A stretch of 64,000 nt of DNA from Gentiana macrophylla (GCA_026214975.1 JAOBSW010000484.1:1-64000); one strand, 5' to 3'; counted from the first letter of the stretch, positions 23,001 through 35,909 are shown. The notes: generated by a model from the sequence alone, not told the origin. A program made the numbers and translations.

Positions 23001-23870
23001 GAAAATAAACATAGATCCGGAGATTCCCGAATAGAAGCAACCTTCGAATCGCTAATCTTTGAATCCATGGGCGGACAAGAGACAACCTGGCAATTGTCAT
23101 CGCTTATGGACCCAACCTGGGTGATCTATCTACACTGGGATGATGGCAGGTGAAACTAAATGGAGGTCAACCGATCGATGTTGAAAAATCAGCGGATGAG
23201 TTTTGGTTATGTTTTAAGTGCTCTAGCATTCTTAGATTTGTGTTTTTAATGGATGTCTTTTATTTTATTTGTCGTGGCAGGTCATCTGCCCCTAACTTTT
23301 AGAACCCCTCCGGTTAGCCCTCCAAGAACTAGTTTCATAACTGGGATGCGAAGAGTTTATTCATTAGAGTTTCGACCGCACATGCTGAATTCTTCAGAGT
23401 CCGGATTGGCTGATCCTCTTTGGGTACCTCTGGACCTACAGGGGCTTCAGAACGAAGCTTTCTTCCGCAATCTACTATCTATAACTGGAGTTGTGCCCAC
23501 TTCTCAAAGCCAATTCTTACAGCAGCAGATGACAGTGAAGAGGTTATTGCCCGAAGAGAAGGGAAGGAGAAACTGGCATTGGAAAATATTACAAAATGCC
23601 AACAACCTTGTGGGTCCTGTCATTCCATATTTGACCTTATTTTTCTGTTTGTTTTCCGGGATGCGTATTTCTTTCAATATGTGCCTCAAGTTCATCTCAA
23701 GTTCTTCTGAGGAAATAGAGCGATTTTGTAAATTGGTGAAGCTTAAGAAATTAGGATGACGTTTGTTTGATATTAGTGTGTGCATTGCTGTTTCTTGCTA
23801 TTTTTATCTTCCCATGTGTTAGAGCTGATGGACCCGGTTAAGTCTGACATGGTTTATGGCATTTTTCCAG

Positions 23871-26800
23871 CATTGAACAAATTACATAATCAAATCGCCA
23901 GTTGGGATACGAAATTTGAGACAGGTACCAAGACTGCCTTACTGCAGCCTTTCGCACCGGTAGTTGTTGCTTCAGACGAGAATGAAAGGATCAGGTGAGC
24001 AAGTCTTGTGGGATCTTTTTGTTTTATTTCTGTAATCTTTTCTATTCATGTTTCTATAGTTGGCTTGTGGGCTGTTCAGGAAAACTACTCTTAATGTGTT
24101 AAATCTTGCCAGATGACTTGAAAGTTTACGGCATTATATTCGCTTTGTTGAAAGAATGAATATTCTATCTGTTTGCTTTGCTGGTAATTAGCTAAAAAAA
24201 CAAGGGTATTTTGTTATAACAGCAAGGATATAGTTTACCTGTAATTTTGTTGGGACAATCATCCAATGTAAGAGCAGTTAAATTAGACAGAGTAATGATG
24301 TCAGCCGCTTTTTCAGATGAAAGCACATATTTCCAAGCATTTGAAATTTGTAGTTTGTTTGTGTGGGCCTCCGGTGAATATTTCTGGTGAATGTGTTCTG
24401 TTCATCGATGCTTGTCGAAATTTCTTGTTAATCAGATGTTAATCGAAGTATGTTGGAGAGAGTGGTATACTGTAATATGAAGCTCTGCAGGTTTCATATT
24501 TTGTGATTAAGAATTATCTGCTCAAATATCTGTAATTGATTCTTGAAATAGCGTTCTAAGTTTTTATTAGCTTTTCTTCTTATATTCCCATTTTTTATTT
24601 TTTATGTTGGAATGAGTTGGTGTTGCCGGGTGGCTGAGGGAGGGGAGAGTGGCTGCATACTCGTGTATATTAGATTACATACAGTAATTCTTATTTCCCT
24701 TGCCGATTCGACTATTTGTAACGGCGGTAGTGTGGCTCATCCCTTTTGTGCCTCTGGGAAGCTCTGAAATATATGTTCAAGTTGTCGCTGAGGTCAGTGC
24801 TTCCTGGGGCTAACCAAGTTCTCAGTCATGAATACAAGGAGGGCCTAGTTATTTTCTGGCTACTTGTATAGTTCTATTGGATAATCTTATTGTTTAGGGC
24901 TTTATATTTTCTTGGGGTTTCCTGTGTAAGATATCCTGTTGTTTTATTAGTAAAGTTTAAGTATATCTGCTTTCTCGTTTTCCTTCCAGTTCCATATGTC
25001 GGTGCTTTAAACATCTCGGTTCTTGTGTTTTGTAAGGGTGTGGAATTATGAGGAGGCTACAATGCTTAATAGCTTCGAGAATCATGATTACCCGGATAAA
25101 GGGATTTCAAAGCTCTGTCTGGTGAACGAGCTTGACGAGAGCTTACTTCTTGTTGCTTCAAGTAAATCTTACACTCTAATTTCATTTGGTGTGTTTTACT
25201 GGGTCTGTGTGTGATGTGTTCTCTTTTTCCATTTGTGTTTTTCATCAAATTCACCATCTGATTAGGTGACGGGAATATTCGAATATGGAAAGATTATGCT
25301 GTGAAAGCCCAACATAAATTAGTTACTGCATTCTCTTCAATTCAAGGTCACCGGCCATGTGTGCGGAGTGTGAATGCTGTTGTTGATTGGCAGCAGCAGT
25401 CTGGCTGCCTGGTAATATTCGTGTGTTCTTGTTTTACATATTTTATGTTTCGCTATTCTTTGAATGCATATTATGAATCTACTATTATATCATTTATTTT
25501 TGTCTTTCTATCTCTATATATATCTCTACGTGTATATACATACAAAGGGTGTGTGTGTGTGTGAAGTCCGGAATATACAGTGTTACAGAGTTGCTGATCA
25601 ATTGCAATTTTTATGCTGTGAATAGTTTGCATCAGGTGAAATATCATCTATCATGGCTTGGGATTTGGACAAGGAACAGCTTATTAGTTCTATCCCCTCT
25701 TCCTCAGATTGTGGTGTATCAGCTCTGGTAAGCTGGACGTGTTTGTGAATTTTACTAGTTAGTCTATAGATTCTGCATCTTTTTAGCAGGGCTATATACA
25801 GATCCTGATAGATAAAAGATGACCTTAGATAATACTTTTATCTCCTATGTATATAAACATATATATTTTGCATCCTTGCTTATTAGAGAGGGTTCAGTTG
25901 ATTTGAATAAGTTACTCCTGAATGTAGTGTTTTTTTAAATGACCGGAAATGCCTCTTTGTTAATTGTTGCTTCTTCCTTTGTGTCCTGGAAAAGATTCGT
26001 TAGTGCAGTGGTGTTGGCATGGCTAAAATTTTGATTTGGTTTGCTCACATTATTAGATCATTCATCGGCACATGCAGCATACATTTTTTTACAGCGTGGG
26101 AAAATTCTTACTGCTACCTGTTGCACATATCATGATGAGACCCTGTGATGCTAAAATGTTATGATTAGTTTGTGTTCTGGAGCCTTCAGAATTTTGCATA
26201 ATATTGGTCACGTTGCTTTTAATTATCCTTTATTTTATTGAATGATTTCTAATTACAACCGAGGCATGTTAGCTCTCTTAAATACTAAAGAAAATGAGAA
26301 CCCTTGCACAAGTAGGAGCTGACTTTGTTAAACCCTAGGATTACATCAAACCCAAATACTGACTGCATACTTGAATAAAACATAATAAAACACTTATACC
26401 TTTATTAAACCAGAATAAATAATCATAAGTGTAATGCTCAACAGGTTATCATATTTTTTCTTGTTTTCTTTTACTGTCTTTAATGTCAATATTACATTTT
26501 TACAGTCAGCTTCCCAAATACAAGGGGGGCAATTTGCTGCTGGTTATGTGGATGGGTATGTCAGACTGTTTGATATCCGCACTCCTGAAATGTAAGGACT
26601 GTCTTTTATCTGACTCTGTTAACATTGCTTTCATGAAAACTGATCTACACACATTTATATACAAGTCATCTACGTTAGTTTCAGTTCTTCCTATTGTGCT
26701 GCTCAATATTTATCCAGTTCTTCCTATTGTACTGCTCAATATTTATCAGCATATCGCCCAATTTAGATGTTAGAATATCATTCTTTGTGCTTGTGAAATA

Positions 26801-27524
26801 TGTTTGGTTGTAACACCATCTTGACTTGGATATGCCATTGCTCATTCTAGTTGGAAAAAGAAAAATCTTTCTACATATATTCCTTTGAACAGCAAAGAGT
26901 AAGATGATCCACTCATGTATCCTATGTTTCCTTTCTTTCTTTGTTGCTAATTATGAATTCTCCTTGTCCTCGTAATGCACTTGCTAGGCTCGTCTGTTCA
27001 ACGCAACCACACACTCAAAGAGTAGAACAAGTTGTAGGCATTGGATTTCAGCCTGGACTTGAACCCACAAAGGTACTGATACTCACTCCCCTTTGCTACT
27101 TTCCGGTTGATAAAGTTTTTAATGCAAATTATTTTTTCACGAATGCCGTTTTAAGTCTCAGCTTAACTGTTGTTTATTGTTATAGATTGTGAGCGCATCC
27201 CAGGCTGGTTATATTCAATTCCTTGATCTGAGAATTCATAGGGAAGCATACCTAACAATAGATGCTCATCGGGGATCACTCACAGCTCTTGCTGTCCACC
27301 GGCATGCACCCCTTATTGCCAGTGGGTCAGCAAAACAACTTATCAAAGTGTTCAACCTTGAAGGAGAGCAGTTAGGCACAATTAGGTATTACCCTACTTT
27401 CATGGCACAAAAGATAGGATCTGTCAGCTGCCTCACCTTCCATCCATATCAAGTTTTGCTTGCTGCTGGTGCCGCTGATGCTTGTGTTTCAATCTATGCT
27501 GAAGAGGTCTCTCCGCCCAGATGA
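23871..27524 (+). CDS. RAPTOR1: RAPTOR copy 2, seven intact WD40 exons
   Basis: All seven exons keep phase and have GT..AG borders; together they are about 1007 nt. They begin at the codon split before [20 protein letters not shown] and end YAEEVSPPR with TGA at 27,522-27,524. Blades are recognisable by [47 protein letters not shown] and [14 protein letters not shown]. Codons broken in copy 1 are whole here: [22 protein letters not shown] and [12 protein letters not shown]. One replacement worth noting is PCV where plant RAPTORs usually have PGV (about 25,353). Without the upstream domains this would be only a propeller. Confidence 0.85.
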
Positions 27525-29073
27525 GCCTAGTGGCCCTAGTCTTGTTATTCTTCTTTATTTATAAGAGGAGTTCATCATCCGGTTTTACTTGGATATTGGG
27601 AGCTTCGATGATGATGATGCCCCCCCCCCATGGCTTCACCCACCGGTTACCAATGGATTTCCTGCAGTCCAAGTTGCTGAAATCTGAAATGAATCAAGTG
27701 CTCCAAATTCAACTTAGAACATCACAGATTCAACCCATACCCTTCACGTATGTTCATCGCTCATTTGAATACTTGAGTCTAAGCAAAATAGTTTGTCTTT
27801 TGATGAACTATTTTGGTAGGGGGTGTAAAAGTTGTCGTTATTTGGAACTTGGAAGCGGGAAGAGAATCATGTTATCGTCGATTCTGGTGAATTTTTGGAT
27901 ATGTTGGTTCAGCATGGAAAATGCTTTCAAATAGCATAATCGTTGCTTTTGTGAATTGTTTTGGATGTTTTTCATTGAATATATCAGGGTTCTAATTTTG
28001 TTAATGCTACACCATGTATACATCCAACTCTCATGTTTGGGTTGTCATTGTTTGTAGTTTTTTTTTGTTAATTTTTTACAAGTGAAAAATTTGTTGTGAG
28101 ATGATGTCTGTGTTGACATAATGTAGACTTCACTTATAGTAGATTATAGTTACTACAAATTATTATTCTTAAAACTAATTGAAAATGGATCCTTCATATT
28201 TTACTGCATCAATTTTACTGATGCATCATACTACATGTACATTGAGCTTAACCGACATTTTGAAAGCCGATTGGAGGAAAAAAAAACCTGCTTTCCGCTC
28301 GGCAATTTACAGGATTGACATTCAAAAGGGTCGATCCAGTGAGCTGTACAGCCGCTGGGGTGAAAATAAATATGCCAAATGAAAAACCAAGTTTCTCTCG
28401 GTACTGGATAAGTAATTTGGTACCTTTGCATAGAATAAGGACGGTGTACAGTATTGACTAAAAAGACATTGTAAATGGGAAAAAAAATGGATCAATTATT
28501 GTGGCACGTCATATGAAGTAAAAATAGACATCTTAATTCACATCATTGTTTTTTTTTTTTTTTTTTGATGGTCTCATTCTACTACACCAAAGCGGAAGCT
28601 TAGCGTGTCTTTATCTCCAGTATATCATTGAAGTGGCTAAATGAGTTGATTGGAATCAAACAGTTTCTATCCTGAATGGAAACAGTGTGGTTTCGATCAA
28701 CTCACGGGTCACTTCGGGGTATATCCTCTCACCACCCAAGAACTCCCCTACCAAAACACCATATTTATACAGTGTAAATAAATAAACACTTGTAACAATC
28801 ATTATGCTATCATCAATCTTCCAAGATTATAAAACACCCTTGCATTTTTGAATTGTACAATCCCCACCCTCCCTTCACACCCCTGCATCCAATGAAATAG
28901 TGACAACCCCTCTGTATTGGTAAAGAGGAAGTTCTACTAGTAGTGTTCATTCAATTGTAACTATTTTTATTTGAGACATGGTAATAGAAATTTATGGTTT
29001 GTTTTTTCTTTCTTTACGTAATACATTCCTTTGTGTTTTTCTTATTAGTTTTACAAGTGTTTATAAAAATGTA
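27525..29073 (+). other. Duplicated 3' flank of RAPTOR copy 2
   Basis: It is homologous to 11,100-11,270 and 12,052-13,710. A copy-specific 469 bp lies at 27,702-28,170 and another at about 28,585-28,745. It holds the empty hAT site near 28,858. Homology with copy 1 ends at about 29,073, where copy 1 runs into the Tekay-like LTR. No gene is seen. Confidence 0.7.
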
Positions 29074-29473
29074 TGAGTTAAACATTTATACACGTTCATG
29101 GTTGTTTTGTTGGAAATCTTCACTCAGTATGTTGTGAATGATCAAATCGACTCTGACAAGGACGTGTGCCTTAAAAGAGTGTCAGTGTGCCAACAAATGA
29201 ACAATTGAACAATTGAAGATTCGACTTTCTGGAAGTCGATTATTAGGAATGACAATTGATTTTCTATGCATTGATACTAAAATTGGTGTTTTTTAGGTGA
29301 CAATCGACTTCTGGGAAGTTGAGCAGATTTTTTTAATTTTAATTTTAATTTTATTTTTAGAATTGACTTCCCATAAAGTGAATAGATAATAAGGAAATTT
29401 GAGACTTTTTGAAATATTTTTAAGTAAAAGGCATAGGGAGAGAACAACTTATACAAAATTTACAGCTTAAAAG

Positions 29474-29508
<35 letters not shown>

Positions 29509-31311
29509 CATCGACGTCGGGAATGGAAGAGGAGGAGGGTGTGGTGGCGGTGTGGTGGGGGTTGTGTACTTTTTTCCCCCTCTCTTTCCTCCTTAATTAT
29601 TGAACATACATATCTTTTGATCTACATTTTCAAACGTGATGAAAATGTTACTAATTTCTTTTTATATTCGCACTCTTCGTTTTGCGACTAAGTTCGATTT
29701 CATTTCATTGTTTTTCGTGAGATTCACTGTTAAAATTAACTCGGTGAATTTTACCAGAGAATTGCAAAAAACAGTGAATTTAAAACAATAGCGAATTCGG
29801 TAGTAGATTTTCAAATTTACGTCGAAATATGGTCGGTGTGGTCTCGATATAAAGAGTAGGAAAAAAAATGGTGAAAGAATTATCAATTTTGGAAATGTAG
29901 TTTGTGAGATATAAGTGTTTAAAAATGATGGATAAGAGAGAAAGTGTGTTGTAATGTTTTTTTTTGGGAGGGGGTATAGGCGGCCAACCTTTTTTTTTAT
30001 ATATATTTTTTTAATAATAATTTTGTTATTTATGCAAAAGTTTTGAGAATGTGTCATATTCACTAATTTAGAAATTATTTTTATCCTTCTCCTTAGTTTC
30101 CTTAAAGTCAATTCTCATCGTTCAATTTATATTCTCTTGTTGTTGTTACCATGTCTCGTTTATTTCAAAAGACTTTCATGTAATCGCTTATATAATGCAT
30201 ATTCTTTCACAATACGATCATTTCGAGGAATGTAACGTATTGTATCTATTTTGCCCACTTGTTGATGAAGAACCCAAGGACAAAGAATCCGTCTAACACC
30301 TGTGAGGAGCCTTTCAAAAGGCATAGACCAATGACAAGTTCTTGTAGAAATGAGAAAGATGAGAATGTGGGGGATAAAGATGCACAAAATCACTTTTTGA
30401 AGTACGTGAGGGGGAGTTGGACTTCATGAAAAGGGAAAATGTAAGTGTTTGTACTCATAAACTAAAATGAATATCAGGTGGTTTTTTTATGGTGTTTTTA
30501 GATATGAACTCTCAATTACGGTGTCTGTGTTGTGATAGTTGTTTGGTTGGATTGGGATCTTTGCTAGATAGTTGCAAGCTTCTCAGGATTATCGAACATC
30601 ATCAGAGAAGTGTTGTATAGTAGGGGATTCCTGCAGCATCATCTGGTGTGAAGTGCTATCAGAAGTGGTATTATCTGCTGGTTTTGACATAATAGTTTGT
30701 GATTGCATTGTAAGTATCTTGTAAACACTCTAACTATCACTAATAAAAAATTTCCCGTTGTGGGAAGGTTTGAAAATCTGGATCTCACAATCTAGTACAA
30801 GATTGACTTTTACAGCGTGTGTGTTTTATACCTAGTTGAAGGAACATGTCTAAATCTCCGAGTCATCTACTTTGTGTTTGATTGTGCTTGGTTGTATGCA
30901 TCAAATGTTTATATCTTGTTTGATCACTTATATCAAGCAATGTAGTACTTGAAAGTTCATCAGAACTTGAGCATTTTAGTTACATATCTTCACCAGAAGA
31001 TCAAAACACTTAGATGAATTTAAAGAAGTATGAAAAGGGAAAGTGATTGGCAAAAACCATTCACCCCGTCTGGTTTGTTTAATACCCTTTATTGATACTA
31101 TTAATTAGATAGTTAGGAATAGAGGTCAGGATAATGGATAACATGATGGCTTTTCCTGCTTAACAAAGGGTTTTTGCCTACCAGCTACTGGTTTTAAGCT
31201 ATGATCAAATAAGATATGTATTCAAAACCTGCTTATTTGATCTACTAGTGATAATAGGTAGCCAAAGTACTTTGAGTGATAAGATTCTTGAATCCCATCG
31301 AACACCTGCTC
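29074..31311. other. Stretch without a recognised gene
   Basis: AT-rich DNA with a run of about 31 A (29,477-29,507) and a G-rich patch after it. Open frames here (for example 30,160-30,393 and 29,662-30,111 on the minus strand) lack family motifs. Bases 30,530-31,090 resemble the 3' part of a long copia LTR (AAAAACCATTCACCCCGTCT near the end), but no ends or target duplication could be set. Confidence 0.45.
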
Positions 31312-31643
31312 TGATGAAGTTTGTAGAATTACAAACACAAAATAAAATGCGGAATTACTATTGATCAAGTAAAAGTTACAAGTTGGATTTACAATGTGGC
31401 TGATCATGGGGTATTAATAGCTTCATACTCCTCATGAATCAGTTAGAAGTAAATTACAAATGGTTATAATAGATTTTAACAGAATAACCGTTTTCTAGAT
31501 TACACTATTTTAAACTAATCGATTTCTTGAGACTTTATCTTGTCGGCCAGGCTATTGGTGTTCATCTTGTCCATGAGTCGGTGGTCTCATCATATGATCA
31601 GCAAAGTGCACTCAATATTCTCACCAGCTTTTATACTGTAACA
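31312..31643 (-). mobile_element. 3' LTR of Copia A (332 bp)
   Basis: On the minus strand it begins TGTTACAGTATAAAAGC and ends CTACAAACTTCATCA. A TATAAAAG motif lies only 9 bp from the start. The polypurine tract GAGGGGG adjoins it. The terminal sequence reappears at 39,289 next to the primer-binding site, which proves the pairing. Confidence 0.88.
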
Positions 31644-31693
31644 CCCCCTCAAGCTGAGAGTGGTACATGAACAACTTGCACTCAGCATTCCTA

Positions 31694-34600
31694 TCAGCTA
31701 CTTGAATTCTTGAAAATCTTTGAAATTTCCAATTTGTCTAGTAGATAGGAGAAAATGGGTGCATCCAAGGCCTTGGTGAGAATGTAAGCTATTTGTTCTT
31801 TTGTATTGACTGAAAGAAGTTTGATAAGTCCTGATTTGACTTTGTCTCTCATAACATGGCAATCAATTTCAATGTGTTTTGTTCTTTCATGAAAGACAGG
31901 ATTATGAGCAATGTGCTTGGAACTGGCATTGTCACAAAACAACACAACATGCAACTGAACTGGAACTTGTAAATCCTGTAGTATGTAAATCAGCCACTAT
32001 AATTCACAAACTGCATTTTCCATGGCCCCGTACTCAGCCTCTGATGAGCTTCTAGCAATTGTTGTTTGTTTCTTTTCCTTCTAGGAGATTGGAGCATCTA
32101 CTAGGAACATCATATAACCTGATACTGATCTTCTTGTTTCAGGACAACCAGCCTAATCACTATCTGTCCCTTAAGTGCAAGAGTGTTGTTTGCTGGGAAA
32201 AATATTCCTTGACCAGGATTGGTCTTCAAATACCTCAACAGTCTATAAACTGCCTTCATATGATTTTCAGTAGGGGTGTCCAGAAATTGACTTAGTTGTT
32301 GTACTGCAAAGGCAATGTTTGGTCAGGTAAAAGTGAGATGAATCAATTTACCTACTAGGGATTTGTATGCAGTGTTATCTTCTAAAAGTGGTGAATCACC
32401 ATGTTGTAAAGTCTGCTTAGACTCCAAAGGTGTCTTAGCAGGTTTGGCTCCCAAAAATTCATATTCTTCTAGGAGGTTAAGTGTATATTTTCTTTGTGAA
32501 ATGGATATGCCTTTTGGACATCTAGCAGCCTCAATCCTTAGGAAATATCTTAATTTTCCAAGATCTTTGATGGTGAACTGCTGATGTAAAGCATCCTTAA
32601 CTTGCTGAATCAACATTTCATTAGGTCTAGCAACTATGATGTCGTCCACATATACCAATAAGGCAATAAATGACTGTCTTGACCCTTTTGTGAATAGACT
32701 GTGGTCATGTTTGGATTGAATGAATCCTTGAGCCTCCAATGATTCAGTCAATTTGCAATTCTATTGTCTGCTGGCTTGTTTGAGGCCATATAATGATTTG
32801 GTAAGTTTGCAAACTTGTTTTGTTTAGTTGCTGCACAACCTGGAGGTAACTGCATGTATACTTCTTCATGTAGAAAGGCAGTGTTGACATCCAGATGATG
32901 TAGATGCCAATTATTGGTTGCTGCTACTGCAAGTGAGGTTCTGACAGTGGTGATTTTGACAACATGGGAGAAGGTTTCTTGATAATCAATAAAAAATGTG
33001 TAGCCTTTTGCTACTAGTCTAGCTTTGTATCTCTCTACTGATCCATCAGGATTGTGTTTGATTCTGTACACCTATTTTCACCCTATGGGTTTCTTGCCTG
33101 AGGGCAGATCAACTATCTCCCATGTGTGAGTCTTTTGCAAGGCTTCAATTTCTTTGTTCATAGCCTCCTTACATTCATCATGCTTGATAGCTTGATTGTA
33201 GGTCTTAGGCTCTTTAATAGCATCAATGGCCTTAATGAACTCGGCATAGTGCGTTTAGAGGTTATCCGGACTTATGATCGCACTAAAGCAGATATGGATT
33301 TAGCTGAACATTATGGGCACTCCCTTGATAAAAGGTTGGTGATTTCCTTGTTCTTGTGGACCTTCTTAGTTGTGTGGGTTCAGGAGCCTGATTTGCTGGT
33401 GCATGCCTTTCATTAGATGTATCATCTGCTGTTGATCCCATTGCTGGTTGGTCTGCCGATTCATTCAGCAGGTCATTGTCCATTACTGGCAAAGGAAACA
33501 TGCATGTCAACAAGATATCTAGGCTTTGTTAACACCTGTTGAAAAAGAGGAAAATAAGTTTTATGGAATTGAGTATTTCTAACAACAAAGAATCTTTGTT
33601 GGTAATATCTAAGAGAATAGCACCCTTGGATGTATTTGAATTCCCAAGATAGACACAAGTCCTACATCTTGAGTCAAATTTGGTCCTATACTGCTGAAAT
33701 GTGCATGAAAAAACTAAGCAACCAAAAACTTTAAACACAGAATAGTCTGGTTTGGTGCCATAAAGCACTTCATGTGGAGTGCTTTCCTTCAGCAGTGGTG
33801 TAGGTGTGGCATTAATCAACTTTACAACATGCAAAAGACAAAGCCCCCAATATTCAATGGGTAGATTACTTTGGAACCTCAAACCTCTTGCAACATTCAG
33901 CAGATGTTGATGTTTTCTTTCAACAATACCATTTTGCTCAGGTGTACTTACAGAGGATGTCTGATGTATGATACCCTGCTGAGCATAAAAGTCAATAAGT
34001 TGAAATTCTGCACCATTGTCAGATCTAATGACTTGAATAATTTTATGAAACTGAGTAGAAACAAATTTAACAAAAGATTTAACAAGGTCAGAGGCTTCAG
34101 ATTTATGCCTCATAAGAAAAACCCAAGTAAACCTAGAGAAATCATCTACAACAGTAAGAAAATATTGTTGTCCATTCACAATATGCTGTCTCAGAGGACC
34201 CCAAATATCCATATGAATAAGGTCAAAAGTAGCATTTACATCAGTAGTACTTAAAGGAAAAGGATTTTTCTTCAGTTTAGCCATAGGACAGACATAACAA
34301 AGATCATGATTACAAAATTTGACATCGGCAGACTGTGAACTGATGACTTATAGTCTCTTATCTAGCAAGTGCCCAAGTCTGTAGTGCCATAAAAGTGCAT
34401 CATCTAATCTATCAGATAAAGTGTGATTTTCTACAGCATTGGCAACAAAAAGTCTTATTGGTTGATCCAAGACATAAAGTCCTCTCTGTAACTCAGCTGA
34501 ACCAATCACTTTCTTGTTCTTGTCCTGCAAAACATACTTGTTAGCAAAAAAGACAACTGCACCTTTTGTATGATTAATAAAAGAAGGTAAAGGTAAAAGG

Positions 34601-34843
34601 TTATACTTAAAACCAGGAATGCAAAACACATCATGTAGGACCAGTTGGATTGTTGATCCTCACTTGTCCTATATGTGTGACATAGACATTATTTCCATTA
34701 GGTAATCCCATTTTTATACTAGATGAAGGTTTGGGATTTCTTAACAGATCTAATGATCCTACAATGTGATCTGTGGCACCAGAGTCCAGGATCCATTTTA
34801 TTGATTTTACTAAATTTAGGTCACATGTTCCTGTAGCAGGCAA
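31694..34843 (-). pseudogene. Copia A pol: protease, integrase, reverse transcriptase, RNase H
   Basis: Protease at 34,843-34,631 has WILDSGATDHIVGS with the catalytic DSGA. GAG-pre-integrase at 34,629-34,348 includes LLWHYRLGH. Integrase at 34,284-33,529 has the DDE set in HMDIWGP, VIRSDNGAEF and EQNGIVERKHQ. Reverse transcriptase is in two pieces: 33,071-32,748 ([31 protein letters not shown]) and 32,751-32,323 (LLVYVDDIIVA, the YVDD catalytic motif). RNase H C-terminus at 31,954-31,694 has LFCDNASSKHIAHNPVFHER. Frames change between blocks, so no polyprotein can be made. Every domain of an originally complete copia pol is traceable. Confidence 0.9.
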
Positions 34844-34859
34844 GCAATGTGTAACAACA

Positions 34860-35909
34860 TCAGCAGGTTAACCAACAGCAAATCCTGCATGTCTAGGATG
34901 ATCATTCAGTAGAGCCATCAACTTGTCAAGTTGTTGTGCAGTAAGATTAGGGAACCCTGGTCCAACAGACCTACTTGGTGCCTGATCTTCTTCTGCTGAT
35001 TGTTCCTCTTCTACCATATTTACCCTTTTTGATTCAAAGCCAGGAGGAAAACCATGCTTCTTGTAACAAGTCTCCTAAGTATGACCATTGAATCCACAAA
35101 AACTGCATTGCATCTTTTTGGGATTTTTAGGTCTAGGATTTGCAGTAGAGTTAAGTCTGTTGACAATCTGATTTTGCCCCTGTCCATTCTTTTGTGACAA
35201 AAGAACCATGGAATCATGATTCATGGCCTTGTTAGCCACATACAACTTCTGTCTTTCAAACTTGCCATTGCAAAGGCATCATGAATTTCTGGAAAGGGCA
35301 CCATTATCATTGCTTGTGAAACCATTGGCTCAAACCCATCCCTTAATCCTTTACTGAATTTCATAACAGCCTCCATATGATTCATTAGATTACTGATTGC
35401 ATTGCAGCGACATTGAGGATCACAAGAACATACTGTTACATGCCTAATGGTCTTGATTTCTTCTCAAAGAATCATCAACTTTGTGAAATACTGATTGACA
35501 TAATCTGTGCCTTACTTCAGCAGATGCATTTCTTCAAGAAGAACTGAAAGTCTTAAGGTATCAACATTTAAAAATCTTGCTGTAAGATTCTTCCAAACTG
35601 CATGTGCATTCTTGAAATACATCAAACTTTGAGCAGCGGTGTTCTCCACAAAATTTAAGATCCATGATCTCACTATTGTATCACATTGCCTCCATGCATG
35701 GAAATCTGCTGAATCTGCTTCTGGCCTTTTAATTGTACCGTCCATGAAGCCAATTTTATTCTTGGTGATCAGCACCATCTCCATGGATGTTTTCCATGGA
35801 TTATAGTTATTGCCATTCATCAATGGCTGAACAAGAACCAGAGAAGGATTCTCATTAGGATGAACATAGAATGGACTGAATGGACTTAATTCTGTTTCTT
35901 AACTGCCAT
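34860..35909 (-). pseudogene. Copia A gag, broken
   Basis: The likely start codon is at 35,909 (MAVKK). A frameshift about 15 bases on leads into the frame with SPFYVHPNENPSLVLVQP and then MNGNNYNPWKTSMEMVL, the usual gag opening before the YxxW motif. The middle reads WILNFVENTAAQSLMYFKNA. The zinc knuckle near 35,075-35,115 reads CSFCGFNGHT, then a stop, then ETC, so the CX2CX4HX4C pattern is present but interrupted. Several more shifts lie between 35,217 and 35,512. Confidence 0.8.

Larger units (their letters stand above)
22541..23206. other. Mosaic nuclear plastid DNA insert (NUPT) in an intron of RAPTOR copy 2
   Basis: Copy 1 reads straight through (CTAGATGTGT|TTATGTTTTAAG), while copy 2 has 666 extra bases here. 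Bases 22,700-22,811 match plastid 23S rRNA (AGAATGAGCCGGCGACTCAT, GGTTAAGGAACCCACCGGAG). Bases about 22,926-23,000 match ycf2 (ATCTAATGAAACCGTCGCTG; protein [10 protein letters not shown]). Bases 23,000-23,206 return to 23S, joining its 5' region (TAGATCCGGAGATTCCCGAA) to the part following the first segment (ATGTTGAAAAATCAGCGGAT). The origins of 22,541-22,699 and 22,812-22,925 are not recognised. No functional rRNA or gene is present. Small differences from the expected plastid sequence suggest decay since transfer. Confidence 0.85.
19338..27524 (+). pseudogene. RAPTOR1: RAPTOR copy 2, 5'-truncated, central exons decayed
   Basis: Homology to copy 1 (from 5165 onward) starts inside an intron at about 19,338, right at the end of the gypsy gag. 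Exons: 21,469-22,086; 23,281-23,609; 23,871-23,994; 25,037-25,161; 25,266-25,411; 25,626-25,727; 26,506-26,591; 26,988-27,072; 27,186-27,524. The first has stops and compensating indels ([16 protein letters not shown], then a TGA; later CGA to TGA in LGRRVL) although its total length is still 618 bp. The second lacks one T in PLLGTSG (329 v 330). The last seven are clean. Two insertions absent from copy 1 lie in its introns: a solo LTR and plastid DNA. No start codon or promoter is evident, so expression is doubtful. Confidence 0.88.

Noticed and set aside
22700..23206. A functional 23S rRNA gene
   Set aside because: Only about 300 bp of scrambled plastid 23S is present, in an intron and mixed with ycf2.
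29662..30111. 149-codon minus-strand frame as a gene
   Set aside because: Lysine/isoleucine/phenylalanine-rich composition typical of AT-rich non-coding DNA, no motif, no splice partners.
30160..30393. Minus-strand frame resembling a plant transposon protein segment
   Set aside because: The likeness to known transposon-related motifs is weak and limited to a few residues; not supportable.
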